Shown: positions 1 through 8,365 of the stretch, one piece after another
Layout of the letters: each line of letters opens with the position of its first letter
Position numbering within the stretch: the stretch's first letter is position 1
Assembly: GCA_016205025.1 (NCBI GenBank)
Contig: JACQJO010000018.1
Location: 1 to 64,000 of the forward strand
Reading direction: 5' to 3'
DNA: 64,000 nt
Source: Elusimicrobiota bacterium
Lineage (GTDB): Bacteria; Elusimicrobiota; Elusimicrobia; JACQPE01
Translations under genes and position numbers: made by a program
The notes under the pieces: model-generated
Told to the model about the DNA's origin: nothing
Seen by the model: only the letters and a program-made list of their open reading frames with translations
Database searches by the model: none

Positions 1-24
1 AGAATCGAATGCGATATACTGCAT
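1..24 (-). CDS. 5' end of a probable IS110-type transposase, cut by the window edge
   Basis: On the minus strand an ATG at 24 follows a strong ribosome binding site (AAGGAGG, 40-34, about 9 bases upstream). It opens a frame MQYIAFDS that runs off the left edge. Only eight residues are visible. They resemble the first strand of the DEDD domain in IS110/IS1111 transposases, which often begin with a short hydrophobic strand ending in Asp. That family assignment is inference from eight residues, and any protein with such a start is possible. The good ribosome binding site makes a real gene start likely. Confidence 0.4.
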
Positions 25-115
25 ATGCCGCACCTCCTTATGAGCAAGTCCTCTTGCTCTAAAAGTCCCGTACAAAGTACTAACTTTGTAACGAGGGTGC
101 GGCGCTTTCATAACA

Positions 116-190
116 TCATTCCCGCGAAGGCGGGAATCCAGAAAAATTCACATTCAGAGGGCCTGGACCCCCGCCTTCGCGGGGGTGACG
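116..190. repeat. REP/MITE-like palindromic repeat, copy 1 (two hairpins)
   Basis: Two small palindromes face each other. CCCGC-GAAG-GCGGG (about 121-134) is followed by TCCAG, and the inverted copy CTGGAC is followed by CCCCGC-CTTC-GCGGGG (about 163-186). The outer ends are near-inverted repeats of about 27 bases, so the whole looks like a small non-coding mobile element. Related copies lie at 33037-33075 and 34100-34140. It ends directly in front of the shortened rho gene. Confidence 0.75.
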
Positions 191-364
191 GAAGAAAATG
201 TGCGTTTGGGGAAGTTCTACGGAAAAATAACCGATGACATTGCGGGGTCTAAAATAGTGTATCCTGTAGCGCATTCTCGAAGGAATCGTCATCGAAGAAC
301 CGCACATTTTCAGAACGTTCCGGGCTTGGCCCGATTTAATCTAAAACTCAAAACCGATTTATCA

Positions 365-1243
365 ATGCCTTACCAAAATAGCTGGGACGTTGCGTTTAAA
401 GACAAGCCGGCCATTGACCCGGATCATTGGTTGTGTTTAGAAAAAGGCTCCAAAGACAAAACGATGCGGGCGGTGGATCTCTTGGCCCCGATCGGCAAAG
501 GCCAGCGGGGCCTGATTGTGTCGCCTCCCAAAGCGGGCAAAACCATTCTTTTAAAGGAGCTTTGCAAAACGTTCGCGCGTATTGAGCCCGAGATGAAGCT
601 CTACTGTTTTTTGGCGGATGAGCGGCCCGAGGAGGTCACGGATTTCAAACGAGAAGTTACGGCCCAGGTGTTTGCTTCCTCGAGCGACCGCGCGCAAGAA
701 GAGCACACCGCGATGGCCCAAGAGGTGATGGCCAAGGCTTCGGCCGAAGCGGCCTCGGGCGCGGATGTGGCGATTTTTCTGGATTCCTTGACCCGGTTGT
801 CGCGCGCGCATAACGTGGCCAGCAACAGCCGGCGCACGCTTTCGGGAGGTTTGGATTCACGGGCCATGGAGATTCCGCGCAAGTTTTTTGGCGCGGCGCG
901 CAAGTTGGAGGGCGGCGGTTCCTTGACGATTTTAGCCACCATTTTAGTTGACACCGGAAGCCGGATGGACGAAGTGATTTTTCAGGAGTTTAAAGGAACC
1001 GGCAACATGGAGCTCGTGTTGTCGCGCCCGGCTGCCGAAGCCCGGCTTTTTCCGGCTATAAATGTTCGATCCACCGGCACGCGCAAGGAGGAGAAGATTC
1101 TTCCCGAGGAAACGCTTCAAGGCGTCTGGAAACTCCGGCGCGTTCTCTCCTCTTTGCCTGATTTGGAAGCCACGCGCAAGTTGATCGAGCTTTTAGAGGA
1201 ATACCCTACCAATCAACAGCTTCTGAAATTCCTGTTTGGGTAA
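365..1243 (+). CDS. rho: Transcription termination factor Rho, lacking the N-terminal RNA-binding domain
   Basis: Hexameric RNA helicase/ATPase that ends transcription. The ATPase core is complete. Counting from an upstream in-frame GTG at 185, the Walker A motif PPKAGKT is at about residues 114-120, and DERPEEVT is near 145-152. The Rho signatures SGGLDSRAM, KFFGAAR and FKGTGNMEL (R-loop/secondary RNA site region) are all present. Typical Rho is about 420 residues. Here the N-terminal helix bundle and the OB-fold primary RNA-binding domain are absent. The ORF is open back to GTG 185, but residues before the ATG at 365 do not resemble Rho and that GTG lies in the palindromic repeat, so I start at 365. 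No ribosome binding site is evident. It may be a 5'-truncated remnant, a core-only paralogue, or a lineage-specific short Rho. Confidence 0.8.
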   Translation: MPYQNSWDVAFKDKPAIDPDHWLCLEKGSKDKTMRAVDLLAPIGKGQRGLIVSPPKAGKTILLKELCKTFARIEPEMKLYCFLADERPEEVTDFKREVTAQVFASSSDRAQEEHTAMAQEVMAKASAEAASGADVAIFLDSLTRLSRAHNVASNSRRTLSGGLDSRAMEIPRKFFGAARKLEGGGSLTILATILVDTGSRMDEVIFQEFKGTGNMELVLSRPAAEARLFPAINVRSTGTRKEEKILPEETLQGVWKLRRVLSSLPDLEATRKLIELLEEYPTNQQLLKFLFG

Positions 1244-1252
1244 AGATAAGGC

Positions 1253-2482
1253 TTAGGGCAGTAGATTGAGAAATCGGTCGGCGCCAATAACGTAGATATT
1301 ATTTGCTTTTTGGGCGCAGTAATTCTTCTGCTTAATGACCTGAAAGGCCAAGCGGGCGGCTGTTTTTTCCTTGAAGGTAACCAGATTTTGAGATAAAGAG
1401 GAGTCTTGCAGTTTGGTTTCAACAAGGAACAGCACCCTCTGTTTATTGGCAACGGCAAAATCAACCTCCAGACCGTCCTTGGTTCTTATGTAATAGAGCT
1501 TTAGCGGCCCTAATCCATTTTCATTCCAACAGGAAACAGCGCGTTCCAAGGCAACGGCAATAAAATTTTCAAATCGCTGGCCTTGCTCCTCAACCATCCC
1601 CCAATCCCAAAAGTAGTATTTTTTTTCTTTTAACACGCTTCGGCTTAGGCGCGTTGTCCATGGTGATAAAGAAAAAATTAAATAGACAGCCTCTAAATAA
1701 TTGAGCCACGTTCGAACAGATCCATAGGCGCATTCTAGTGGAGCTTGGAGAGAGTTTAAACTAAGCGGTGAACCCACTCGTGGCGGCAGCAGATAAAGGA
1801 GAACTTCAATTTTCTGAATTTGAGTAACCTTGGTTAAATCCCGCAGATCTTCCCTGATGATGAGGGAAATATGGTTTTCGCGCCAGCGCGCGCAAAATCG
1901 ATCACGGCCCGCGGCAAATGGCTCGGGATATCCCGTCAGCCCAAGCAAGCTTTCAACGGCTTGCGTTATTTCCATTTTAACCTCCGGAATAACCAGGCGT
2001 TGATTGCCGCTTAAGATCAAGTCTTCGTTTAATTGATGGGGCATGCCCGCGACTTCCCTAATACCCAGCGGCAGCATGCGAAAGGAGAAATACCGTCCCA
2101 CTAAGCTATCCCCCGACTTTTTAAAGAATTCCAGGCGCGCGCTGCCGGTTACGATGAATTGGACTTTGTTTTTCCATTCATCGTAGTAGCCTTTAAGAAT
2201 GTTTTTCCACTTGGGATACTTATGAATTTCATCAAGAGCCACCCAGCACCTTGGCGTTTGGGCGGGGAGATCATCCGTAAAAAAAAGAGGATTCGCGGCA
2301 AAGCGTTTTTTAACGCCGTAAGCGTCCCAATTGTAATAAAGGCCTGCCGCCGCCTTGGTGGATAGAAATTTTTGGATGGCCGTTGTTTTGCCGATTTGTC
2401 TTGGGCCGGCGATAAAAGACATGCGTTCCCGCAAGCTTTCATCCGAGAGCGCCCAGGAGAGAATATGGCGGTCAATGAGCAT
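1253..2482 (-). CDS. AAA ATPase with DUF4143 domain
   Basis: 409 residues. An N-terminal AAA domain has Walker A GPRQIGKT (26-33) and Walker B WVALDEIHK (80-88). A DUF4143-type region follows, and the C-terminus contains a PD-(D/E)XK-nuclease-like stretch with the pattern EVDF...VETK. This architecture is common and widely spread by horizontal transfer in bacteria and archaea, and its cellular role is not established. It converges on rho, with the two stops 10 bases apart, and stands alone. It reads as an accessory gene. Family identity is good and function unknown. Confidence 0.85.
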   Translation of the reverse strand: MLIDRHILSWALSDESLRERMSFIAGPRQIGKTTAIQKFLSTKAAAGLYYNWDAYGVKKRFAANPLFFTDDLPAQTPRCWVALDEIHKYPKWKNILKGYYDEWKNKVQFIVTGSARLEFFKKSGDSLVGRYFSFRMLPLGIREVAGMPHQLNEDLILSGNQRLVIPEVKMEITQAVESLLGLTGYPEPFAAGRDRFCARWRENHISLIIREDLRDLTKVTQIQKIEVLLYLLPPRVGSPLSLNSLQAPLECAYGSVRTWLNYLEAVYLIFSLSPWTTRLSRSVLKEKKYYFWDWGMVEEQGQRFENFIAVALERAVSCWNENGLGPLKLYYIRTKDGLEVDFAVANKQRVLFLVETKLQDSSLSQNLVTFKEKTAARLAFQVIKQKNYCAQKANNIYVIGADRFLNLLP

Positions 2483-2712
2483 ATGTCTATTTTACATTAC
2501 AATGATAATTAGTCAAGACCAATTAACAGTTGACTATAAATTAGACATAGGATGCAAATTGTTTCGTGAAGCCCACTAGACCTTAGGGACCTTCGGGTAA
2601 AAAGTCCCAAGGAAATGCCCAGATCAAAATAGGACCCCGGACCCACTCCCTCTTTCCCTGGCCAATGTAAAATCATGGGGAACGAGTGAACTAATTAGGA
2701 GGTATCAAACCA
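2483..2712. other. Intergenic region with an imperfect hairpin
   Basis: 230 bases between the divergently transcribed ATPase and the SUMF1-domain gene. At 2581-2613 CCTT-a-GGGAC and GTCCC-AAGG can pair around a 13-base loop containing AAAAA. The plus-strand gene has a clear ribosome binding site, AGGAGG, near 2697-2702. No convincing -35/-10 pair was found for either gene. The hairpin has no T-tract and I cannot assign it a role. Confidence 0.35.
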
Positions 2713-3492
2713 ATGCGCAGAACGCTTAAAGCGTCGTTGATTATTTTAATGGGCCTTAGCAGCCTTGGGTTTGCCCAGAGCCCCGATCTAGTGGCAAGGA
2801 ACGCTGAAAAGTATGCCCAGCTTCCAGACTACCTCCTGGGCATCAAATGGGCTTCTATCCCCAAGGGAACATTAAATTCCACTCCCATCGAAGCTTTCCA
2901 CATGTCCCAGACCGAAGTCACCGTGGTCCAGTACAAGGCCTATGTGGACAGCGCTGGAGATGACGTTGATGAGAAGGACCGCAGAAAGCCCGGCGACAGT
3001 TCCCATTCTCCCTACTGCAACTGGGGCAGGAAGGGCCATGAAGACCATCCCATTAACTGCGTGTCCTGGGATCAAGCCCAGGGGTTTGCCGATTGGCTGT
3101 CCAAAGAAACAGGATACACCATCACCCTTCCCTCTGAAGACCAATGGGAATACGCCGCCCGCAGCGCCGGAGCCAAAGACGACCGAGGCAGCCTTTTTAA
3201 ATACCCCTGGGGCAATCAGCCACCCGATTCTTCCAGGGCTGTTTATTATCCCAGTGATGGCACAGAAACTGTTTACTCTAAACCCAAAGGACAGTCCCTC
3301 CAAGGCGTATGGGGGTTAGCCGGTAATGTCTGGGAATGGACCAGCACTTCTGCAGGCCCGTTCTGGTTCATTTGGGGTGGTTCCTGGAAGAACGATGCCG
3401 AGCGTCTCACCGATCGCAGCTTTGGCGGCTGGGGCAGCCGCGACAACTACGACGGCCTTGTGGGTTTCCGCCTCGTTAGCCCCCTTCGCTAA
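2713..3492 (+). CDS. Secreted SUMF1/formylglycine-generating-enzyme-like domain protein
   Basis: 259 residues. It begins with a normal Sec signal peptide (basic RR, a hydrophobic run, cleavage after GFAQ near residue 22). The rest is an FGE-sulfatase (SUMF1) fold, shown by SQTEVTVVQY, NCVSWDQAQGFADWL, LPSEDQWEYAAR, YPWG, GLAGNVWEWT and the final GFRLV. Members of this family include formylglycine-generating enzymes, ergothioneine-type enzymes and many non-enzymatic secreted proteins. No sulfatase or other obvious client lies nearby, so the activity is unknown. The start is supported by AGGAGG about 11 bases upstream. Confidence 0.85.
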   Translation: MRRTLKASLIILMGLSSLGFAQSPDLVARNAEKYAQLPDYLLGIKWASIPKGTLNSTPIEAFHMSQTEVTVVQYKAYVDSAGDDVDEKDRRKPGDSSHSPYCNWGRKGHEDHPINCVSWDQAQGFADWLSKETGYTITLPSEDQWEYAARSAGAKDDRGSLFKYPWGNQPPDSSRAVYYPSDGTETVYSKPKGQSLQGVWGLAGNVWEWTSTSAGPFWFIWGGSWKNDAERLTDRSFGGWGSRDNYDGLVGFRLVSPLR

Positions 3493-3599
3493 CCTCCTTC
3501 GACTTCGCTTAGGACATGCTTGGCCCTTGGGCACTTGAGCCCTTGGCATAGGAGAGGTTCTTCGCTTCGTTCAGGTTAAACCCCGGAAGCGAAGCCGGT

Positions 3600-5453
3600 T
3601 TATTTGAAGCTGTATTCGTAAGAGCTGCGATGCGCCGAGATGGATTGGGCGTATTCAAGGAAACGGCTGTAGAAAGGGTGTTGGCCGATGGTGGCGCTGT
3701 CGGCGATGATGATCAAAAGCCGCCTCGCCCGGGTCATGGCCACGTTCATGCGGCGGATGTCGCCCAGGAAGCCGACCTCGCTTTTTTCATTGGACCTGAC
3801 CAAAGAAAGAATGACCGCTTCTTTTTCGCGCCCCTGGAAACCGTCAACACTGCCGATTTCAAGCCCGGGTTCACGAACCAGGCTTTTTAAAAGACGGGCC
3901 TGCGCCACGTAAGGCGTTAAAATTCCGATTTGCCGGGACTGGACTCCCGCTTGGCGCAGCTGGCGATACAAGTGGACGGCCAGCTCGGCTTCCCCTTTGT
4001 TTTCCCTACTGTCTAACATCTGGTTCCAGGTTTCTTCAAATCCGGAACCCGCGGTATCCACATAAAGGAAGGGTTGCATGGTCAGTTCGTTGGGTTCGAC
4101 GCCCGGCAGATCGCTCATGAGATGGCTTTTAACCGTATCATTGGCGATCAGCGAGCCGGCGTAAAGTTCGTCCGAAGGGAATTTCATGATGGCTTCATGC
4201 ATCCGGTACTGGATGCGAAGCAGAGTCTGCAGGCCCTTGGGCAGGGTTTTTTCAAGCCGGTCCAGAAGCGTGGTGGCCAGCCCCTCTTTTCCGGCCTGCT
4301 CGGAATAAATCGTGGGAGGCAGCTGGCGGGTGTCGCCGGCCATCACCGCTTTTTTAGCCTTGGCTAAAGGAATCCAGGACAAGGGTTCGGTGGCTTGCGA
4401 GGCTTCATCTAAGACCACAAGATCGAAGTCTTGGCGCGCCACCGCCCGGCCCAGGCCAGCGTGGGTGGCCAGCACAACTTGCGCCGAGCCCACGACGGCT
4501 TTGGCGATGGAGCGCTCGATCGAGCGGATCTCTTTCCAGATCAGTCCGATATTTTTACCCTCCCCTTTTTTCTTGGACAATTTTTCGCGTTCGCGGTGTA
4601 ACCGTCGGATTTCTTCCTGCATCGGGTCTTCGGCGATTAAAACATCCAGGGTGGCGTGGCGCAGGGCCTCTGAAATGCGGGCGGGATGCCCCAACCGGAC
4701 GACGCGTAGGCCATAGGCCAGAAGTTTTTCAAGCATATTGTCCACCGCGACGTTGCTTGGGGCCGAAGCCAAAACAGAAGCTCTTTTTTTTACCGTTTGG
4801 CGGATAATTTCGATTAAAACCGTTGTTTTTCCCGTTCCGGGCGGCCCATGGATCACGGCGATTTCCGGCGCCGCCAGGGCGGTGTCCACCGCGCGACGCT
4901 GAAATTCATTCAAGTCTTCATTCATGAAAACGGTTTTTAGGTGCTTTCCGATCCTGGGTTTTTTCTTGGCCATAAAAATGTCGCGTAGGAGAGCCGTGGA
5001 TCCCAGTTTCGCGTTTTTGACGTCTTGAAGAGCGCGGGCCATGCGGTAGTAGGTGGCATCGCTGCCTAGAAGATCAATCTGAAACGGCCCAGCCGTCAAG
5101 TTTTTAGGCGGCTGTTTGTTTAAAGCCACGGTGATCTTGGCGTCCTCAACGTGGTAGAGGGTCCCTTCGATGGCGCCTAAATCATCGGGCAGGGTGACCA
5201 GCACGTTGTCTCCGGCGCTCATGGCTTGAAACGGCGAGAGGGCCCCTTCTTTGAGGTGTTTGGCGAGAATCAGTAAAGGATAGCCTCCGGCGCCGGTGTC
5301 TTGACCCGCCAGGGTCAGCTTGGTCGCTGTCTTGCCCAGAGCCTCGCGCGTTTCAATGGGGTAGCGCTCCAATTCGCGCTTGTTTTCTTCACGTTCCGCC
5401 TGGCGCTCGATCTCCAAAAGCTCGGCTAAATGTCCAAAATGGTTGACGGACAT
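3600..5453 (-). CDS. Superfamily 1 DNA/RNA helicase, IGHMBP2/UPF1-like
   Basis: 617 residues. An N-terminal beta-rich region (about 1-185) precedes the helicase core. Motif I is GPPGTGKT (203-210), motif Ia covers APSNVAVDNML, motif II is VLDEASQ, and motif III is AGDTRQLPPT. The C-terminal motifs include QYRMHE, SVDGFQGREKEAVI and MTRAR. This matches the UvrD/REP-like SF1B group related to human IGHMBP2 (TIGR00376-type), which acts on DNA or RNA 5'-3'. It is transcribed away from the ccsA-hem cluster. About 107 bases lie between its stop and the upstream plus-strand gene, and they hold only short CG-rich imperfect repeats. Confidence 0.9.
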   Translation of the reverse strand: MSVNHFGHLAELLEIERQAEREENKRELERYPIETREALGKTATKLTLAGQDTGAGGYPLLILAKHLKEGALSPFQAMSAGDNVLVTLPDDLGAIEGTLYHVEDAKITVALNKQPPKNLTAGPFQIDLLGSDATYYRMARALQDVKNAKLGSTALLRDIFMAKKKPRIGKHLKTVFMNEDLNEFQRRAVDTALAAPEIAVIHGPPGTGKTTVLIEIIRQTVKKRASVLASAPSNVAVDNMLEKLLAYGLRVVRLGHPARISEALRHATLDVLIAEDPMQEEIRRLHREREKLSKKKGEGKNIGLIWKEIRSIERSIAKAVVGSAQVVLATHAGLGRAVARQDFDLVVLDEASQATEPLSWIPLAKAKKAVMAGDTRQLPPTIYSEQAGKEGLATTLLDRLEKTLPKGLQTLLRIQYRMHEAIMKFPSDELYAGSLIANDTVKSHLMSDLPGVEPNELTMQPFLYVDTAGSGFEETWNQMLDSRENKGEAELAVHLYRQLRQAGVQSRQIGILTPYVAQARLLKSLVREPGLEIGSVDGFQGREKEAVILSLVRSNEKSEVGFLGDIRRMNVAMTRARRLLIIIADSATIGQHPFYSRFLEYAQSISAHRSSYEYSFK

Positions 5454-5508
5454 CCCGTCATCCTATCCTAAAATTGGGCCCTTACGCCGAGCGTCATTCT
5501 GATACTGG

Positions 5509-5514
5509 TATAAT
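5509..5514 (+). promoter_or_regulatory. Extended -10 promoter for ccsA-hemA-hemC
   Basis: TATAAT preceded by TGG forms an extended -10 box. No clear -35 is seen. The expected transcription start falls only a few bases before the ccsA ATG at 5526, and there is no ribosome binding site in the short gap, so the message may be leaderless. Confidence 0.45.
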
Positions 5515-5525
5515 GAATTTTTTCA

Positions 5526-6371
5526 ATGGAATTCTTACTGTTCAATCTATCTCTTTTTCTTTATAGTGCCGCTCTTTTAGGCAGTGCGCTGTATCTTTGG
5601 CGCCGCGGCGATTTGTTGGAGAAAGGTTGGAAGGCTGTCTTGGCCTTGGGCTGTTTGGTTCACCTGGCCAGCTTTGCTGTGAGAACGGCGTCTTTTTGGG
5701 CGCTTTATCAAGAGAACCGGTATTTTCTTCCGATCAACACGTTTTTCGGCGCGCTTTCTTATTTAGCTTTGACCGCTAATTTAGTCTGTTTGGTCCTGGC
5801 TGTTCGCTACCGAATTAGCGTTCTGGGCGTTTTTGTCCTGCCATTTTCTTTAGCGGCGCAGATCAGCGCCGCGGCCGGGGCCGAGGCAGGTTTAGCTGGG
5901 TTGGTCCCGGCGTTGCAGAGCTATTGGATTAATATCCATCCTCTGGTGATCATGACCTGTTACGGCATTTTGGTCAACGCCTTCGGCGTTTCGTTGGCGT
6001 ATATAGTTCAAGATTGGCAGCTTCGTTCCCGGCGGCCCAAGGAGTTCGTTTGGCAGATTCCGTCTTTGGAAGTTTTGGACCGGCTGACTTACCAGATGAT
6101 TTTCTTGATGCTCCCGGTCTTGACCATCGGCATCGCGATGGGGGGAGTTTGGGCCTGGGACGCCTGGGGCCGGTTTTGGGGATGGGACGCCAAGGAAACC
6201 TGGGCCTTGATCACTTGGTTGATTTATATCGTTTATCTGCACCTGCGGCTGGCGCGGGGCTGGCGGGGAAGAGCTGCGGCGTATGTTAACTTCGTCGGAT
6301 TTGCCAGCGTTTTGTTTACTTTTTTCGGGGTTAATTACCTATCTAAACTGCACGGGTATCTCTCGCAGTAG
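5526..6371 (+). CDS. ccsA: Cytochrome c biogenesis protein CcsA/HemX-type
   Basis: 281 residues, predicted polytopic inner-membrane protein with about eight transmembrane helices. The tryptophan-rich haem-handling motif WGRFWGWDAKETWA begins at residue 214 and is the hallmark of the CcsA/CcmC/CcmF family. In System II cytochrome c maturation CcsA with Ccs1/ResB exports haem and ligates it to apocytochrome. A ResB partner is not in this window. In many bacteria the gene just before hemA is called hemX and belongs to the same superfamily. The intact Trp-rich motif favours a CcsA-like role, and context ties it to haem supply. hemA follows after 14 bases. Confidence 0.85.
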   Translation: MEFLLFNLSLFLYSAALLGSALYLWRRGDLLEKGWKAVLALGCLVHLASFAVRTASFWALYQENRYFLPINTFFGALSYLALTANLVCLVLAVRYRISVLGVFVLPFSLAAQISAAAGAEAGLAGLVPALQSYWINIHPLVIMTCYGILVNAFGVSLAYIVQDWQLRSRRPKEFVWQIPSLEVLDRLTYQMIFLMLPVLTIGIAMGGVWAWDAWGRFWGWDAKETWALITWLIYIVYLHLRLARGWRGRAAAYVNFVGFASVLFTFFGVNYLSKLHGYLSQ

Positions 6372-6385
6372 ACCCAATAAAATCA

Positions 6386-7444
6386 ATGGATCTTTTCACG
6401 GTCGGAGCAAGTCATAAAACGGTCGGCGTTTCGGGTTTAGAGGCTATGGCGCGCGCGCTTGGGACTGGAACCCAGGAGGCCCTTTCTAAAACTTGGGAAA
6501 CTTTGGGCGGCCGGGGCGCGGAGCTCTGCGTTCTTCAAACGTGCAACCGCTACGAAATTTACGGCGTTGGACCCAAGGGAACGGGCGAGTGGCTTAAAGA
6601 AAAAATAGCGGATGCGGTTGCGGGCAGTCCTGTCCTCACCCACGGAGCTCTCTATAGTTTGACGGACGAAGAGGTCTTGAGGCATGCCTTCCGGGTGGCC
6701 TCGGGGCTGGAGTCTATGGTCATCGGAGAAAGCGAGATATTAAGCCAGGTAAAAACGAGCTATGAAACCGCGCTCCGGCGCGGATTTACCGCGGGAGTTT
6801 TAAACGGCGTGTTTCAGAGGGCGCTTTTTGTGGGCAAACGCGCCAGAACCGAAACTAAGCTGTCGCAGGGCCGGGTTTCCATCCCGTCGGTGACGATAGA
6901 ATTGGCGCAAAAGATTTTTGCGAACCTCCGGGATTTAACCATCGCGGTTTTGGGCGCTGGGGCGATGGGAACCGAAACGGCCAAAATTTTGCTGGAAGCT
7001 AATCCCAAAGTCAAAATTTTTATCAGCCGGACCCCGGAGCGCGCCGAGGCGCTGGCTCGGGAATTCGGCGGAATAGCCGGAACGCTGAATGATCTTGGCC
7101 GTGTTCTAGGTTCGGCCGATATCGTGCTGGCCCAATTGTCGGTGGAAACGCCGGTGGTGACCGTTTCGCTGGTTAATAGCGCCATGACCACGCGGCGGCG
7201 GAGTTTGTTCTTGCTGGACGTCGGACTTCCTAGAAACGTGGAAGGGGCGGTGGCCAGGGTGCCTAACGTCTATCTTTACAACCTTGACGATTTAAGAGCG
7301 ATCGCCCAGGTTAATTTCGAGAGAAGAAAAGAAGAAGCTCTAAAAGTCGAGCGTATCATTAACGAGGAGGTTGCCCGCTTTTTGCCTCGATGCCTAAAGA
7401 GATTAGATATCACGTCGGCACCCGCGGTTCCCGCCTTGCTTTAA
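6386..7444 (+). CDS. hemA: Glutamyl-tRNA reductase, short form without the C-terminal dimerisation domain
   Basis: Reduces glutamyl-tRNA to glutamate-1-semialdehyde, the first committed step of C5 haem synthesis. The catalytic Cys53 lies in QTCNRYE, GASH is at the N-terminus, and the NADPH Rossmann motif VLGAGAMGTE is near residue 189. At 352 residues it is about 65 shorter than typical HemA (near 420). The protein stops some 20 residues after the end of the NADPH domain, where the spinal-helix/dimerisation domain should start. Its last 55 bases overlap hemC in another frame. Either the truncated form works or dimerisation is achieved otherwise. The catalytic and NADPH domains look intact. 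Confidence 0.92.
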   Translation: MDLFTVGASHKTVGVSGLEAMARALGTGTQEALSKTWETLGGRGAELCVLQTCNRYEIYGVGPKGTGEWLKEKIADAVAGSPVLTHGALYSLTDEEVLRHAFRVASGLESMVIGESEILSQVKTSYETALRRGFTAGVLNGVFQRALFVGKRARTETKLSQGRVSIPSVTIELAQKIFANLRDLTIAVLGAGAMGTETAKILLEANPKVKIFISRTPERAEALAREFGGIAGTLNDLGRVLGSADIVLAQLSVETPVVTVSLVNSAMTTRRRSLFLLDVGLPRNVEGAVARVPNVYLYNLDDLRAIAQVNFERRKEEALKVERIINEEVARFLPRCLKRLDITSAPAVPALL

Positions 7445-8334
7445 CGCAGGCCCGCTTGTACCTCGATACTCTTAAAGCGAAGCATCCAAGCTTGGCCTTT
7501 GATCTTTCGATTATCCAGACGTCGGGGGATCAATTCGGTCAGCTGTCCCCGGAAGGCGTCATGGTGAAGTCCGGAAAAGGGATTTTTGTCAAAGAGATCG
7601 AAGAGGCCCTGCTCGAAGGCCGGATTGATCTGGCCATCCATTCTTTGAAGGATTTGCCGGGAGATCTTCCCCAGGGTTTGGTTTTAGCCGGTTTTCAAAA
7701 AAGAGGGGATCCCAGAGACGTTTTGGTGGCCAAAAGCGGATGGGAAGAGCTTGGCCAGGGAGCCAGAATCGGCACCTCATCTTTAAGGCGTCAGGTGCAA
7801 CTGGCGGAACTGGCCGCCAAAAGCAATAAAACGATAGAGATGGTAAACCTACGCGGTAACCTCGACACTCGCGTTAAAAAAGTGGAATCGGGGGACTTGG
7901 ACGGCGTTATTTTAAGCGGCGCCGGACTTAACCGTCTTGGGTTATCCGGCCGGGTGAGCCATTTTTTTGATCCGGTGTCGCAGATCATTCCGGCATGCGG
8001 CCAGGGGACGTTGGCGGCTGAAATTCGTTCGGATCGGGCGGATCTTTTTGAAATCCTTTCTTTGGCCGAAGACCGCCAAACCAGATTGGCGAGCGAACTG
8101 GAAAGAAGGGTCTTGAAAACGCTGGGCGGAGGATGCCTGGAAGCCATTGGTATTTATGCCGAACCCGTCAAAGTTTCTTCGGGAGATCAGGAACTTGACC
8201 TGGGGTCCCTAGCACTGCATCTTTACCGCCAAGCAGACGAAGCGGGACAAGAGCCTCTGCGCTATGATTTATTGGTCAGCGCCGAAAACGTTGAAGCTAT
8301 GATGCAAAGACTCGCGGGGCTGCCGCGGAATTAG
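7390..8334 (+). CDS. hemC: Porphobilinogen deaminase (hydroxymethylbilane synthase)
   Basis: 314 residues. It polymerises four porphobilinogens into hydroxymethylbilane. The N-terminal TRGSRLALTQA is typical and fixes the start at 7390 inside hemA. HSLKDLP carries the catalytic Asp88, and GTSSLRRQVQL and NLRGNLDTR bind substrate carboxylates. Cys249 in GGGC is the attachment site for the dipyrromethane cofactor. It forms an operon with ccsA and hemA. No hemD or hemB follows, so the next haem steps are encoded elsewhere. Confidence 0.95.
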   Translation: MPKEIRYHVGTRGSRLALTQARLYLDTLKAKHPSLAFDLSIIQTSGDQFGQLSPEGVMVKSGKGIFVKEIEEALLEGRIDLAIHSLKDLPGDLPQGLVLAGFQKRGDPRDVLVAKSGWEELGQGARIGTSSLRRQVQLAELAAKSNKTIEMVNLRGNLDTRVKKVESGDLDGVILSGAGLNRLGLSGRVSHFFDPVSQIIPACGQGTLAAEIRSDRADLFEILSLAEDRQTRLASELERRVLKTLGGGCLEAIGIYAEPVKVSSGDQELDLGSLALHLYRQADEAGQEPLRYDLLVSAENVEAMMQRLAGLPRN

Positions 8335-8365
8335 CTATAGTTGTTGTTTTTAAGGAGGACTACAT

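Noticed and set aside
185-364. N-terminal extension of Rho from the GTG at 185
   Set aside because: The GTG lies inside the palindromic repeat, has no ribosome binding site, and the 60 added residues do not resemble the Rho RNA-binding domain.
3493-3600. Short CG-rich repeats between the SUMF1-like gene and the helicase as a mobile element
   Set aside because: The pieces (TTCGCTTCGTTC, AAGCGAAGCC) are short and imperfect and do not form a clear hairpin or match other copies in the window.
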